Shown: piece by piece, positions 46,972 to 58,511 of the stretch
How the letters are laid out: every line of letters starts with the position of its first letter
Position numbering within the stretch: the first letter of the stretch is position 1
Assembly (NCBI RefSeq): GCF_002776525.5
Contig: NC_045443.1
Location: 60,844,016 to 60,908,015 of the forward strand
Length of the DNA: 64,000 nucleotides
Direction: 5' to 3'
Origin: Piliocolobus tephrosceles
Taxonomy: Eukaryota > Chordata > Mammalia > Primates > Cercopithecidae
Notes under the pieces: generated by a model
Database searches by the model: none
Told to the model about the DNA's origin: nothing
Seen by the model: only the letters and a program-made list of their open reading frames with translations
Position numbers and translations under genes: made by a program

Positions 46972-49762
46972 CTATGCAAAGAAACTAGAAAATCTAGAAG
47001 AAATGGATAAATTTCTGGACACATAAACCCACCCTCCCAAGACTAAACCAGGTAGAAGTCAAATCCCTGAATAGACCAATAACAAGTTCTGAAATTGAGG
47101 CAGTAATTAATAGCTTACCAACCAAAAAAAGTCCAGGACCAGACAGATTCACAGCTGAATTCTACCAGGAATACAAAGAGGAGCTGGTATGATTCCTTCT
47201 GAAACTACTCCAAACAATCGAAAAACAGGGCCTCCTCCATAACTCTTTTTATGAGGCCAGCATCATCCTGATACGAAAACCAAAAAGACACAACAGAAAA
47301 AGAAAACTTCAGGCCAATATCCCTGATAAACATCAATGCAAAAATCCTCAATAAAATACTGGTAAACTGGATCCAGTAGCAAATCAAAAAGCTTATCCAC
47401 CACATTCAGGTCAGCTTTACCCTGGGATGCAAGGCTGGTTCAACATACGCAAATCAATAAATGTAATCTATCACATAAACAGAACCAATGACAAAAACCA
47501 CATGATTATCTCAATAGATGCAGAAAAGGCCTTTGATAAAATTCAACACCCCTTCATGCAAAAAACTATCAATAAAAGGTATTGATGGAACATATCTCAA
47601 AATAATAAGAGTAATTTATGACAAACCAATAGCCAGTATCACACTGAATGGGCAAAAGCTGGAAGCACTCTCTTTGAAAATCAGCAGAAGACAAGGATCC
47701 CCTCTCTCACTACTCCTATTCAACACAGTATTGGAAGTTCTGCCCAGAGCAATAAGGTAGGAGAAAGAAATAAAGGGTATTCACATAGGAAGGGAGAAAG
47801 TCAAATTGTCTCTGTTTGCAGATGATATGATTGTATATTTAGAAAACCCCATTGTCTCAGCCCAAAATCTCCTTAAGCTGATAAGCAACTTCAGCAAAGT
47901 CTCAGAATACAAAATTAATGTGCAAAAATCACAAGCATCCCTATATACCAACAGATAAGCAGAGAGCCAAATCAGGAGTGAACTCTGATTCACAATTGCT
48001 ACGAAGAGAATACAAATTGCTACAAAGTGAATATACCTAGGAATACAACTTACAAAGGATGTGAAGGACCTCTTCCAGGAGAACTACAAACCACTGCTCA
48101 AGGAAATAAGAGAGGACACAAACAAATGGAAAAACATTCCATTCTCATGGATAGGAAGAATCAATATCTTGAAAATGGCAATACTGCCCAAAGTACTTTA
48201 CAGATTCAATGTTATTCCCATCAAGCTACCAGTGACTTTCTTCGCAGAATTAGAAAAAAACTACTTTAAATTTCATATGAAACCAAAAAAGAGTCCGTAA
48301 AGCCAAGACAATCCTAAGCAAAAAGAACAAAGCTGGAGGCATCACCTGACTTCAAACTATACCACAAGGCAGCAGTAACCAAAAGAGCATGGTACTAGTA
48401 TCAAAACAGATATATAGACCAATGGAACAGAACAGAGGCCTGAGAAATAACACCACACATCTACAACCATCTGATATTCGACAAACTTAACAAAAACAAG
48501 CAATGGGGAAGAAAGTATTCCCTATTCAATAAATAGTGCTGGGAAAACTGGCTAGACATATGCAGAAAACAGAAACTGGACCCCTTCCTAATACCTTATA
48601 CAAAAATTAACTCAAGATGGACTAAGGACTTAAATGTAAAACCCAAAACTATAAAAACTCTAGAAGAAAACCTAGACAATACCTTTCAGGACATAGGCTT
48701 GGGCAAAGACTTCATGACTAAAACACCAAAAGCAATTGCCAAAAGCCAAAATTGACAAATGGGATCTAATCAAACTAAAGAGCTTCTGCACAGCAAAGGA
48801 AACTACCATCAGAATGAACAGGAAACCTACAGAATGGGAGAAAATTTTTGCAATCTACCCATCTGACAAAGCTCTAATATCCAGAATCTACAAGGAACTT
48901 AAACCAATTTGCAAGAAAAAGACAAACAACCCCATCAAAAGTGGTATGAACAGACACTTCTCAAAAGAAGGCATTTATGTGGCCAACACACATATGAAAA
49001 AAAGTTCATCATCACTGGTCATTAGAGAAATGCAAATCAAAACCACAATGAGATACCATCTCACATCAGTTAGAATGGCAATTATTAAAAAGTCAGGAAA
49101 CAACAGATGCTGGCGAGGCTTTGGAGAAATAGGAATGCTTTTACACTGTTGCTGGGAGTGTAAATTAGTTCATCCACTATGGAACAGTATGGTGATTCCT
49201 CAACAATCTAGAACCAGCAATACCATTTGACCCAGCCATCCCATTACGGGATATATACCCAAAGGATTATAAATCATTCTACTATAAAGACATATGCACA
49301 CGTATGTTTATTGCAGCACTATTTACAATAGCAAAGACTTGGAACTAACCCAAATGCCCACAAGGATAGAGTGGATGAAGAAAATGTGGCTCATATACAC
49401 CATGGAATACTATGCAACCATAAAAAAAATGAGTTCATGTCCTTTGCAGGGACATGGATGAAGCTGGAAACCATCATCCTCAGCAAACTAACACAGAAAC
49501 AGAAAACCAAACACCGCATGTTCTCACTCATAAGTGGGAGCTGAACAATGAGAACACATGGGCACAGGGAGGGGAACATTACATACTGGGGCCTGTCAGG
49601 GGCAATGGGAAGGAGAGCTTTAGGACAAATACCTAATGCAGTCGGGGTTTAAAACCTAGATGACGGGTTGATAGTGCAGCAAACCACCATGGCACACGTA
49701 TACCTGTGTAACAAACCTGCACACTCTGCACATGCATCCCAAACTTAAAGTTAAAAAAAATT
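46303..49762 (+). mobile_element. L1PA-type element, 5'-truncated, with 3' end
   Basis: Starts inside ORF2 (CATAGCATTAAATGC) and runs through the reverse transcriptase, where FADDMIVY-type catalytic text is visible at 47815, and the C-terminal region to a primate L1 3' UTR (GGCACACGTATACCTGTGTA then ACAAACCTGCACACTCTG) and a short A-rich tail. ORF2 is broken by frameshifts and stops; the largest open pieces are 47518-47760, 48061-48300 and 48736-49230. An Alu (46659-46968) is inserted near the 5' end. Non-mobile. Confidence 0.92.
46659..46968 (+). mobile_element. AluS-type inside the L1PA element
   Basis: Complete with a long A tail; L1 resumes at CTCTATGCAAAGAAACTAG. Confidence 0.93.
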
Positions 49763-50216
49763 GATATATTTGTTTTGTAATAAAGTAATATTTCCATGTG
49801 ACAGCAACATATAATGTAAATGGTTTCCAATTCACTTTTCCTATCTCTGGCTGCCTTTGCCTGTTGGCTTTGGAATTACAGTATGTGATTCTTGATAATA
49901 TTTTTGGAGGGGGAAAGATTTGCATTATTTTAAATCGTGCATATAAAATAAAACTCAATAATTTGTTTTATACTGTTTCAAATTTGCATAATTCAAGTTC
50001 CCATAAAGTTTGACTATATTTTACTTACAACATGGCATGTATATATGTGATTAGTGTCGACATAGCAGGAAAATGGGGTTTCTAATGCAATCTGTTATAT
50101 AAAAATGTTTTGAGCACCTACAATATAAAGTCTGTTTTCTCTCTTATGGCTAAAGTCTTTCACTGAGCACCCTGAATCACTGTTAACTTTTCTTTCTTTT
50201 TTAATAGCAAAGATAA

Positions 50217-50513
50217 GCCAGGCACAGTGGCTCACGCCTGTAATCCCAGCACCTTGGGAGGCTGAGGGGGGTGTGGATCACCTGAGGTCAGCAGTTCAAC
50301 TGAACTCTGTCTTGGAGAAACTCTGTCTTGCCTAGAAATACAAAAATTAGCTGGGCCTAGTGGCGGGCAACTGTAATCCCAGCTACTTGGGAGGCTGAGG
50401 CAGGAGAATCGCTTGAACCCAGTAAGCAAAGTTTGCAGTGAGCTGAGATGGCACCACTGTACTCCAGCCTGGGAGACAGAGTGAGACTTTCTCTCTAAAT
50501 AAATACATACATA
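50217..50513 (+). mobile_element. AluS-type
   Basis: Flanked by AATAGCAAAGATAA (50203-50216 and 50514-50527). Confidence 0.93.
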
Positions 50514-50791
50514 AATAGCAAAGATAAAGGGATAAGAATGTATCTACCTAACTTGCTCTTGCCTCAGAGAATAAAGAAACAGGAAAAAGAAGTCAAATCT
50601 ACTCCTTTGCATTTCTTTTTGTTTTTAAATCAAGTCTAACTTCATGTATTCCCCTTTCTTTTTTTAAAACTTTTCCTCATTTGTGTTTAAAGATAAATAC
50701 AGGTCATATATATGTAGTACATATGTAACTTATATTTAAATTATAATGCATAATACTATAATTATCATTTGCAAACTAATCACCCCATGAA

Positions 50792-50796
<5 letters not shown>

Positions 50797-50825
<29 letters not shown>

Positions 50826-51028
50826 AGACAGAGTCTTGCTCTGTCACCCAGGCTGATCTCTGCTCACTGCAAGTTCATGCCATTCTCCTGCCTCAGCCTC
50901 CGGAGTAGCTGGGACTACAGGCTCCCGCCACCACTCCTGGCTAATTTTTTGTATTTTTAGTAGAAATGGGGTTTCACTGTGTTAGCCAGGATGATCTCAA
51001 TCTCCTTACCTCGTGATCTGCCCGCCTG
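50797..51028 (-). mobile_element. AluY-type, 5'-truncated
   Basis: 28-T lead; ends at TCGTGATCTGCCCGCC, so the Alu 5' end is missing. An internal deletion removes part of the right arm. Confidence 0.9.
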
Positions 51029-51049
51029 AATAATTTTTGCATAGAGAAG

Positions 51050-51590
51050 GCAAAACTTCATCTTCATCCTCTTACTGTTTCTGGCTGGACCTGAGAATTG
51101 AATTGACATAAGACAGATTTATAGGAGAAAAGCATACAGATTTTTACATGTACTTGGGAATCCCCATAGAAAAACAAAAACCCAAAGAAATAGCAAAAAC
51201 TAAGTGCTTACATCCTTGGTTGAACAAAGAGAGACAATTGTAGAAAAGTACCTACCATATACAAGAAGACCAAAGGAAGATGAGAGTTACTTTAACATCG
51301 TGTTTGTCTAGATATCTTTCGGCCTAGACTCCCCATTTCTTGGTGATGTTTCCTTCCTCCTGATGTAGGGAGGGCATCTTTCACATGAGATTTTTATCAC
51401 CTTTCACGAAAAAACAGGGAGGTGAGAGTGTCCTCCTTGTACCTACTGTTTTACAAGTGCCTCTAGCTCAAGGTAATCCTTAAGCCAAAGTAGCATATTT
51501 TGGGATGGCATAGGCTGCATCTACCAATACGTTTCTCCTTTTTCCTGATACTTGTTTCCCCTTTTCAGAAGCAAGCAATATTCCAAATTT
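51050..51590 (-). mobile_element. LTR-like element, family unassigned (copy 2 of 3)
   Basis: Begins CAAAACTTCATCTTCATCC, with CTGGACCTGAGAATTGAATT, ACATAAGACAGATTTATAGG and AGAAAAGCATACAGATTTTT, parallel to 45480-45560. Lower identity toward the right side. Confidence 0.4.
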
Positions 51591-51620
51591 TATCATTTTG
51601 TTGTCTTTAAAATTTTTTTA

Positions 51621-51914
51621 GGCTGGAAGTGGTGGCTCATGCCTGTAATCCCAGAACTTTGGGAGGCCAAGGCAGGTGGATCACCTGAGGTCGAGAGTTC
51701 GAGACCAGCCTGACCAATGTGGTGAAACCCCATCTCTACTAAACACAAAAAATTAGCCAAGTGTGGGCGTGGGGCCTTGTAATCCCAGCTACTTGGGAGG
51801 CTGAGGCAGAAGAATCGCTTGAACCCAGGAGGTGGAGGTTGCAGTGAGCCAAGATTGCACTATTGCATTCCAGCCTGGGCGACAAGAGTGAAACTCTGTC
51901 TCAAAAAAAAAAAT
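51621..51914 (+). mobile_element. AluS-type
   Basis: Complete, from GGCTGGAAGTGGTGGCTCAT to an A tail. Confidence 0.92.
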
Positions 51915-52004
51915 TTTTTTTTAACGCATGTATGCCTAAACACATATTGTTGATTTTACATTTTTTTTTTTTGAGCTTTCTTTTTTTGTTTTTTTGTGGG
52001 GTGA

Positions 52005-52240
52005 TTTTTTGGAGACAGAGTCTCACTCTGTTGTCCAGGTTGGAGTACAGTGGCAAGATCTCAGCTCACTGCAACCTCCTCCTCCAAGGTTCAAGTCTCA
52101 GTCTCCCAAGTAGCTGGGACTACAGGTATGCACCACCACGCCTGGCTAAGTTTTTGTATTTTATGGTAGAGGCAGGCAATCCACCCACCTTGGCCTCCCA
52201 AAGTGCTAGGATTACAGGCATGAGTCACCATGTTTTCGGG
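52005..52240 (-). mobile_element. AluS-type, internally deleted
   Basis: GAGACAGAGTCTCACTCTGT to ATGAGTCACCATG with about 60 bases lost from the left arm. Confidence 0.9.
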
Positions 52241-52435
52241 CTTTCTAAGGATGGTTTCCAGAAATGCTCTGAAGGTCAGACAAGGTCAGGTCATAGTCTT
52301 CTAGGACTCGTGTGGCTGGGTTTTGGTTGGTTAGTTGGTTTTTGTTTGTTTGTTTTTTTCTCAACATCATGTCTCCAAGATTCATCTTGTTGAGTTATCA
52401 TATCATTGAATATAAATATAGTTAATTTGTTTTTC

Positions 52436-52713
52436 TTTTCTTTTCTTTTTTTTTGGAGATAGAGTCTCTTGCTCTGTCACCCAGGCTGGAGTGCAATGGC
52501 ACAATCTCAGCTCAAGTGATTCTCTTGCCTCAGCCTCCTGAGTAGCTGGGATTATAGGCACACACCACCATGCCTGGCTAAGTTTTGTATTTTTGTAGAG
52601 ACGGGGTTTCACCATGTGAACCAGGCTGGTCTTGAACTCCTGACCTCAGGTGATCCATCTACCTCAGCCTCCCAAAGTGCTGGGATTACAGGTATGAGCC
52701 ACCACACCCAGAC
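52436..52713 (-). mobile_element. AluS-type
   Basis: GAGATAGAGTCTCTTGCTCT to GAGCCACCACACCCAGAC, right-arm deletion. Confidence 0.92.
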
Positions 52714-52914
52714 ATCCATTTGTTTTTCACTGCAGTATTTATATTTAATTGCATTATATGAACAGATTAAAATGTATTTTTGCTCTCTCCTGACAAGGAG
52801 TATTTGGCTTGTTTCTAGTCTGGCGCTGGTACAAACAGGGATGCTGAGAATATTCCTAACCATGACACTCATGAGCAAAGGTTTTTCTGGACAGTGGTCT
52901 TCATGCTGGGCCAC

Positions 52915-53345
52915 AGGTACCTCTGTGGGTGTCATCAGAGAATTTTAAGGAAATCAACGTTCATATTCTCAGTTTCCACATACACTCTTTCCTATAGTCA
53001 TTTGCCTGAAGCGTATGCCAGTGCTGGAGCTTCAGGCTCACCTTTACCACTGAGCTTTTCACAGTCACCTTTCAGCCAAAGGTGCACTGCTCTCCATCCA
53101 GAATCTTCCTCTGGTGCCTTGGCCACCAGTGTAAAAACCTCTTCCAAAAACGAGGCAACCGGAAGTACTAGTGCCAGGGTTGAGAACGTAGATTACTCTT
53201 ATTGACTGAGGATCAAAGTTGGTTTTCAGTTGACAGACTATTAAGTCTGTCCAATTACAAAGCTGTCATACAGTTAATTCATAATGAATTCAAAGAACTG
53301 AAAGCCATTCCATTCCCCTTACGCTTATTTAGGTGAAAAAGATTT
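52915..53345 (+). other. Unidentified coding-like segment, possible pseudogene fragment
   Basis: Between an Alu/L1 region and another Alu lies non-repeat sequence that looks protein-like in two consecutive frames. 52894-53205 ends in a Ser/Thr-rich stretch (SSGALATSVKTSSKNEATGS). A second frame from about 53200 to 53333 reads LTEDQSWFSVDRLLSLSNYK and then AVIQLIHNEFKELKAIPFPL before TGA. One frameshift would join them. I do not recognise the protein. An A-rich stretch at 53417-53431 could be a decayed tail. Confidence 0.25.
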
Positions 53346-53443
53346 TTTAGCTCTTAAACTTGTCAGAAGCAAAAGAAAAATAGAAAGAGAATTGATGCTA
53401 ACTCCTATTGTATTTTAGAAAAAAATAAAAATCATCTGAAGAA

Positions 53444-53729
53444 GACTGAGCATGGTGGCACTCTGTCGCTCAAGCTGGAGTGCAGAGGTGCAATTATGGC
53501 TCACTGTAGCCTCGACCTCCTGGACTCCAGTGATCCTCCCACCTTAGCCTCCCAAGTACCTAAGACTACAGATGTGAACCACCATGTCCAGCTAATTTTT
53601 GTATTTTTTATAGAGACAGGGTCTTACCATGTTGCCCAGGCTGGTCTTGAACTCCCGGGCTCAAGCTATCTACCAGTCTTGGCCTCCCAAAGTGCTGGAA
53701 TTACAGACGTGAGCCACTGCACCTGGCGC
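53444..53729 (-). mobile_element. AluJ-type with an inverted 5' snippet
   Basis: 53444-53460 is the start of a sense Alu (GACTGAGCATGGTGGCA). From 53461 it switches to an antisense Alu (CTCTGTCGCTCAAGCTGG) running to GAGCCACTGCACCTGG. Confidence 0.85.
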
Positions 53730-53839
53730 ATCACTTGAATTTTCTAATGTGCTAGCTGAATTTCCCAAAAGTAGGAAAGGTTTCTATTTGTCACTACGAT
53801 TTTAGTGTTCTTGGAGTCCCGCTCCTTGGTTAGTGCCAA

Positions 53840-54260
53840 AAGCAAGACCCTAATCAAATGTAGACCTTCATAGATTCATCAGATGTTTTCAACATCTCAG
53901 CTTTTGTGTACATCATTCCCTCTGACTCGGATGTCACCATCCACTGAACCCCCACCCAGTAATCACTCCATGCTCTGACCTCAGCTCAAATGTCATTTCC
54001 TCTCAAAGGCCTTCAGCAACTATCCTATCTAAGGCTTCCTAATTCTCCATCACAGAACCCTGTAAAGTTCATTGGAATGGATTTCCTTGCTCATAGATTA
54101 TCTCCTGCACTTGACTGTAAGCTCCTTGAAGGCAGGAAGTGATCTGTTTTATTCACCTACATATGCTCCAGCATTTAATGTAGTGCCTGATATTAAATGC
54201 TGGGACATATTCAGCAAGATATCCATAAATATCTACTAAATAAATGAATAGATGAGTGAA
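53840..54260 (+). mobile_element. L2 3' end, sense
   Basis: Shows CTCAAATGTCATTTCCTCTC, GACTGTAAGCTCCTTGAAGG and AATATCTACTAAATAAATGA in L2 order. Confidence 0.65.
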
Positions 54261-54403
54261 TTTTCTTCAGCCTGTAAAAAGACACCCTCATTCATCCAGT
54301 CAATGGTAACTTGGAACAAGATGTGACAAGTGTTTCCAGGAATAAAAAGGTTATTCATGCTTTTATACTTCATTTCCACCCTGACTAGTAGAAAAGAATT
54401 CTA

Positions 54404-54692
54404 CGGTTGGGTGTGGTGGCTCATAGCTGTAATCCCAGCACTTTGGGAGGCCGAGGAGATTCAGGAGTTTGAGACCAGCCTGGTCAACATGGCAAAACCC
54501 TGTCTCTACTAAAATCACAAAAATTAGCCAGTTGTGGTGGCACACACCTGTAATCCCAGCTAAACTGGGAGGCTGAGGCATGAGAATTGCTTGAACCCAG
54601 GAGGTGGAGGTTGCAGTGAGCCAAGATCATGCCACTGAACTCTGTAGCCTGGGCAACAGAGTGAGACTTTGTCTAAAAAAAAAAGAAAAAAT
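54404..54692 (+). mobile_element. AluS-type
   Basis: TTGGGTGTGGTGGCTCATAG to an A-rich tail, short left-arm deletion. Confidence 0.9.
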
Positions 54693-56299
54693 TCTAGATC
54701 CCCATTCAAATTCCCCCAACTCCTACTCTTTTTATTCCCTTTCTTGCTTCTCTTAGAAATCCTTTCCCTTACTATCTCAGTAATAGATTCAATTCTAAGA
54801 AAATGGGTAAATTTGGCAATGTTGTAAGTGAAAGAAGAACATTCCTCTTTTGTTTTCCTGCCCCTCCAGCGGGCAGCTCTGTTTGACTGTCAGGATTGCA
54901 CAGCAATCAATAGCCAAGATACATTGTCATCAATTCCTCTGGTATAAGACAGCAAGCCAGACAAACCAACGACCTGAAATGAAACACAGGATCAACAATG
55001 TGCCTCTCAAGAAAAATGCCAAGCAGACAAATGGCTTTTCTGACTGCCCCTGGTCTTAGGTTTTCCTGAAATCTTGTTAGAATAAGCACCTCTTTGTCTC
55101 CCTACGTAAGTTTCTCTAGTATGCACTGTCATCCTAAGCCCACATTTTAAAACATCACATTTGCAAGAGTGAGAGAATAAAATTTTAATTCTGTCTAAAT
55201 CAAATTTCCAATTTGTGTGTGTGTGTCTATATCAGAATCTCCCTTTTATGTTGTTGTGGATCTATCTATCGTGTCTTATCTAATGATGATGATGACCAGA
55301 ACTTAAATTTCCAAAGGGTTACATGTACATTATCTCATTTAATTTGGTTTATTTTAGCCAAAATGACTTCTAGGCAGGCCCACCTAAGCCCTTGCAGGAT
55401 AAGAAGGCTAACAGCACCTCCTGCTGTCCTGAGTACATGTCTTCTTCGTGGGTGGAACCAGCCTGCTGCCCCTGCCTAGCAAAAACCAAGCCAAGAGTCT
55501 ACCCACAGCTGCTCTCCAGGCAAAGGGCACTGCCCCCCAGATCTGTCCTCACCCCAAAGACTTTGCAGTATGATAAAAGAATTATAGCTAAGCTCTAGTA
55601 ACTATGAATAGCTGTCATGGCTTAGTATCTTGCTCCTATGTAATGACACTTCTATTTTAAAAACGATCTCTTATGCTTTAATCTAAGTATTTCAGGATCT
55701 GCCACACTTAGGGCTGCCTTTCCACTCTGAGCCAGGCTTTGCTTTGATTTTTTTAAATTGCAACTAGATACAGATTAAGAGATACAGAAATGCGCAGATT
55801 AGATAAAGGTTTGAACCTCCCTTTACTTCTTGAAACAAGAGTAGCCAAAATCGTGACTATTGTCTGCTCTGTTCTTGTCCTCTGCCTCCAGTGAGTCAAA
55901 TGGCCCAGGGCTCAGGACTGGCTCCACTCATGGGGTCTTTGGGGGTGGATGACAGAGGGACTGCCCTGTACCTTCTGCTGAGCCACTGCCACACAAATGG
56001 GTAACTACTAAAAAGGGAGCAAACTGTTGGGCATTGCAGAGGAAGGGAGATGTTCTGGTCTATTTTTTTTTTCTTCCTTCAGAGGAGACTTTGTGGGCTA
56101 ATAGTGACATCTAATTACAATCTAATCACGGGGAGCTTGGAGGGAAATGTTTAGTTCCCCTCACTCTGTAACAGAAACATTAAAAAGCAAGCAAACACAG
56201 TTTCTTAAATAAGAAGGAGCGTGGGGAAGCACGGACCAACTGTTCACAGGAAATTAACAAACAGTTACGTATTCTGTTCCATTCTCACAATTGTATTAG
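54693..56299. other. Intergenic stretch, nothing recognised
   Basis: Small GT run at 55214-55227. No exon, retrocopy or repeat identified; open frames of 60-90 codons lack codon or motif support. Confidence 0.5.
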
Positions 56300-56625
56300 T
56301 GGTTAGGTATTAGACTCAAGAGCTGGTTCTGATTCCAGCTTTGCTACTTACTAGCTATATGTTCTTTGGAAAGACTTGTCACATTCCATACTGAGGTATT
56401 GCTCCTCAACGGCGCACCAGTTGAGGTATTGTTCCTCACAAGAGGGCATTAGCTGCGGGGGTTTGCCCGCAGACCCTGACCTAAATGATGGATGAATAAA
56501 ATCCATATTTTATGTCTTCCTCCCTGAAATGGGGTGACAAAGGTAACACTGAACTCATGGGGCTGTAATGAAGATGAAATGGGTTAATGTATATAAACTA
56601 CTTGGAACTGCACAGGTACACTTCT
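56300..56625 (+). mobile_element. MIR element with an internal insertion
   Basis: GAGCTGGTTCTGATTCCAGC and TTTGCTACTTACTAGCTATA on the left, then AATGAAGATGAAATGGGTTA on the right. About 130 bases of unrelated sequence lie between. Confidence 0.55.
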
Positions 56626-56712
56626 GTACATCTATATGAATCTTCACTGTTATTATTTTTGTTGTTCTGTGACAGAAAGGACAGATTCTTGTGGAGCCTT
56701 AGTTAAGAATTG

Positions 56713-56877
56713 TAGGCTGGATGTGGTGATGTACACCTGCAGGCCCAACTACTTGGGAGGCTGAGGCAGAAGGATTGTTTGAGGCCAGGAGTTCGAGGCT
56801 GCAGTGAACTATGGTTGTGCCACTACTCCAGCCAGGGTGACAGAGTAAGACCCTGTCTCTAAAAAATAAAAATAAGA
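56713..56877 (+). mobile_element. Alu monomer, internally shortened
   Basis: GGCTGGATGTGGTGATGTAC joins CCAACTACTTGGGAGGCTGA; ends with an A-rich tail. Confidence 0.85.
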
Positions 56878-57249
56878 AAATTTCTGTAGAAAACAGCCCC
56901 AGATTTCTTATTCCAAATTGGATGCTGGATCCTACCAAAGAGATTGAGCAATGTAGGGATTCCAAGCACTGAAGAAAGGCCAATAGGAGAGCCATTTTGG
57001 TGGAAGAGCCCCTCAGCGACCCTTGAGTCATGCCACTTTGGCAGTTACTTGCTCTACCTCCTCATACTCCACTGCGATCTCAGGTACTAATACACAGCTT
57101 GTGGCTGTGCCTATACGCAGAAAACAAATGGAACTGGAAACCCCAGTTTCACTCAGACAGCTTGCTTGTCCTGGGTTTATGCAACTCAGCTAGAACTTGC
57201 AGCAAACCAGTGATTCCAATTTAAATTGAAAGAGTGCATTCCCAACTCC

Positions 57250-57665
57250 CAATTGCAAAAATATAGAACCAGCCCAAGAATGCCATGAATCAACGAGTGG
57301 ATAAAGAAAATGTGGTATATGTATATACCATGGAATACCACTCAGCCATAAAAAGGAGCAAAATCATGCCTTTTGCAGCAACCTGGATAGAATTGGAGAC
57401 CATGATTCTAAGTGAAGTAACTCAGGAATGGAAAACCAAACGTCATATGTTCTCATTCATAAGTGAGAGCTAAGCTATGAGGACGCAACTTTGGGGATTC
57501 AGGGGGAATGGTGGGAGGCAGGTGAGGGATAAAAGACTACACATTGGGTACACTGCACTCTGTTCAGGTGATAGGTGGGTCAAAATCTCAGAAATCACCA
57601 CTAAAGAACTTATCCATGTAACCAAACATCAGTTTTCCCAAAAAACCTATTGAAATTTTAAAAAA
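57250..57665 (+). mobile_element. L1 3'-end fragment, 5'-truncated
   Basis: Begins near CAAAAATATAGAACCAGCCC and includes AATACCACTCAGCCATAAAA, GTTCTCATTCATAAGTGAGA and GGTGATAGGTGGGTCAAAAT, ending in an A-rich tail. Confidence 0.85.
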
Positions 57666-58175
57666 AGAAGAAAAAAACAAGTAAGAGTGCATTCCCAGCA
57701 AGTGAACTACCGAAGGGCTTGATGTCTCCCCAGGCACCTTCACAGAAAATGCTTCCACTGCCTGGAAAGATGGGTACTTCTGTGTCTGGTTAAATCAAGT
57801 TCTCCTGTGCTGCTTTCACAAATCACTTCACACTCTGTACAGTGCTCTGAAGTTTACAGTGCCATTTCAAATACATTTTCTCTGTCTATAGCTCTTAAAT
57901 TACATATTCTTTCCCTATTTCATAGGCGAGAATACAAAGGGTCAAAGAGTAAAGCGACAGAGCTGGAAGCGAAGCTCAGATCTTCTGCTTTCCAATGAGG
58001 GGGTCTTTCTCCTACACCACAGTTGCCTAGCACATCACAGATCTCACTCTCAGAGACTTCAGCTAAAGGCATTTCAGTAGATGCAATCCATCTTACCTTC
58101 ATCCTGCATGTCATAGCTCTTTGTCTTTTACTTTCGTTCATCATTCTTCATTTTGCTATATTAACCTCATCAAAA
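57666..58175. other. Intergenic stretch, nothing certain
   Basis: 57840-58015 has weak MIR-like text (GAAGCGAAGCTCAGATCTTC). Nothing else seen. Confidence 0.4.
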
Positions 58176-58380
58176 TTAGTTAAGGGAAGGACTCTGAGAA
58201 GATGGCAGAGCAGAAGCACCAAGAATCTGTCTTTTTTCCTACACAACAATGGCACTGGCAGAATCTGTCTACCTCATCTTACATCACTTACAAAAACCTA
58301 ACTCAAAATGGGTTAAAGACTTAAGTGTAAGATCTAAAACATAAAACTCCTAGAAGAAAACATGGAGTAAATGTTTCTTG
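58176..58380 (+). mobile_element. Rearranged L1: 5' UTR start joined to ORF2 segment
   Basis: About 90 bases resembling an L1 5' UTR start (CTGAGAAGATGGCAGAGCAG) pass directly into ORF2-type sequence (CTAACTCAAAATGGGTTAAA then AACTCCTAGAAGAAAACATG). Several kilobases of normal L1 are absent between them. Confidence 0.5.
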
Positions 58381-58477
58381 ACACTGGTCTTGACAATGAT
58401 AAATTGACAATGGTAAATTTTATGTTATATGTATTTACAATTCCACAATTCTCAAAAATTAGAAAAAACTGATCAAG

Positions 58478-58482
<5 letters not shown>

Positions 58483-58511
<29 letters not shown>

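Noticed and set aside
47518..49230. Reverse-transcriptase-like open frames
   Set aside because: They are collinear pieces of a broken L1PA ORF2, not host genes or an undescribed retroelement.
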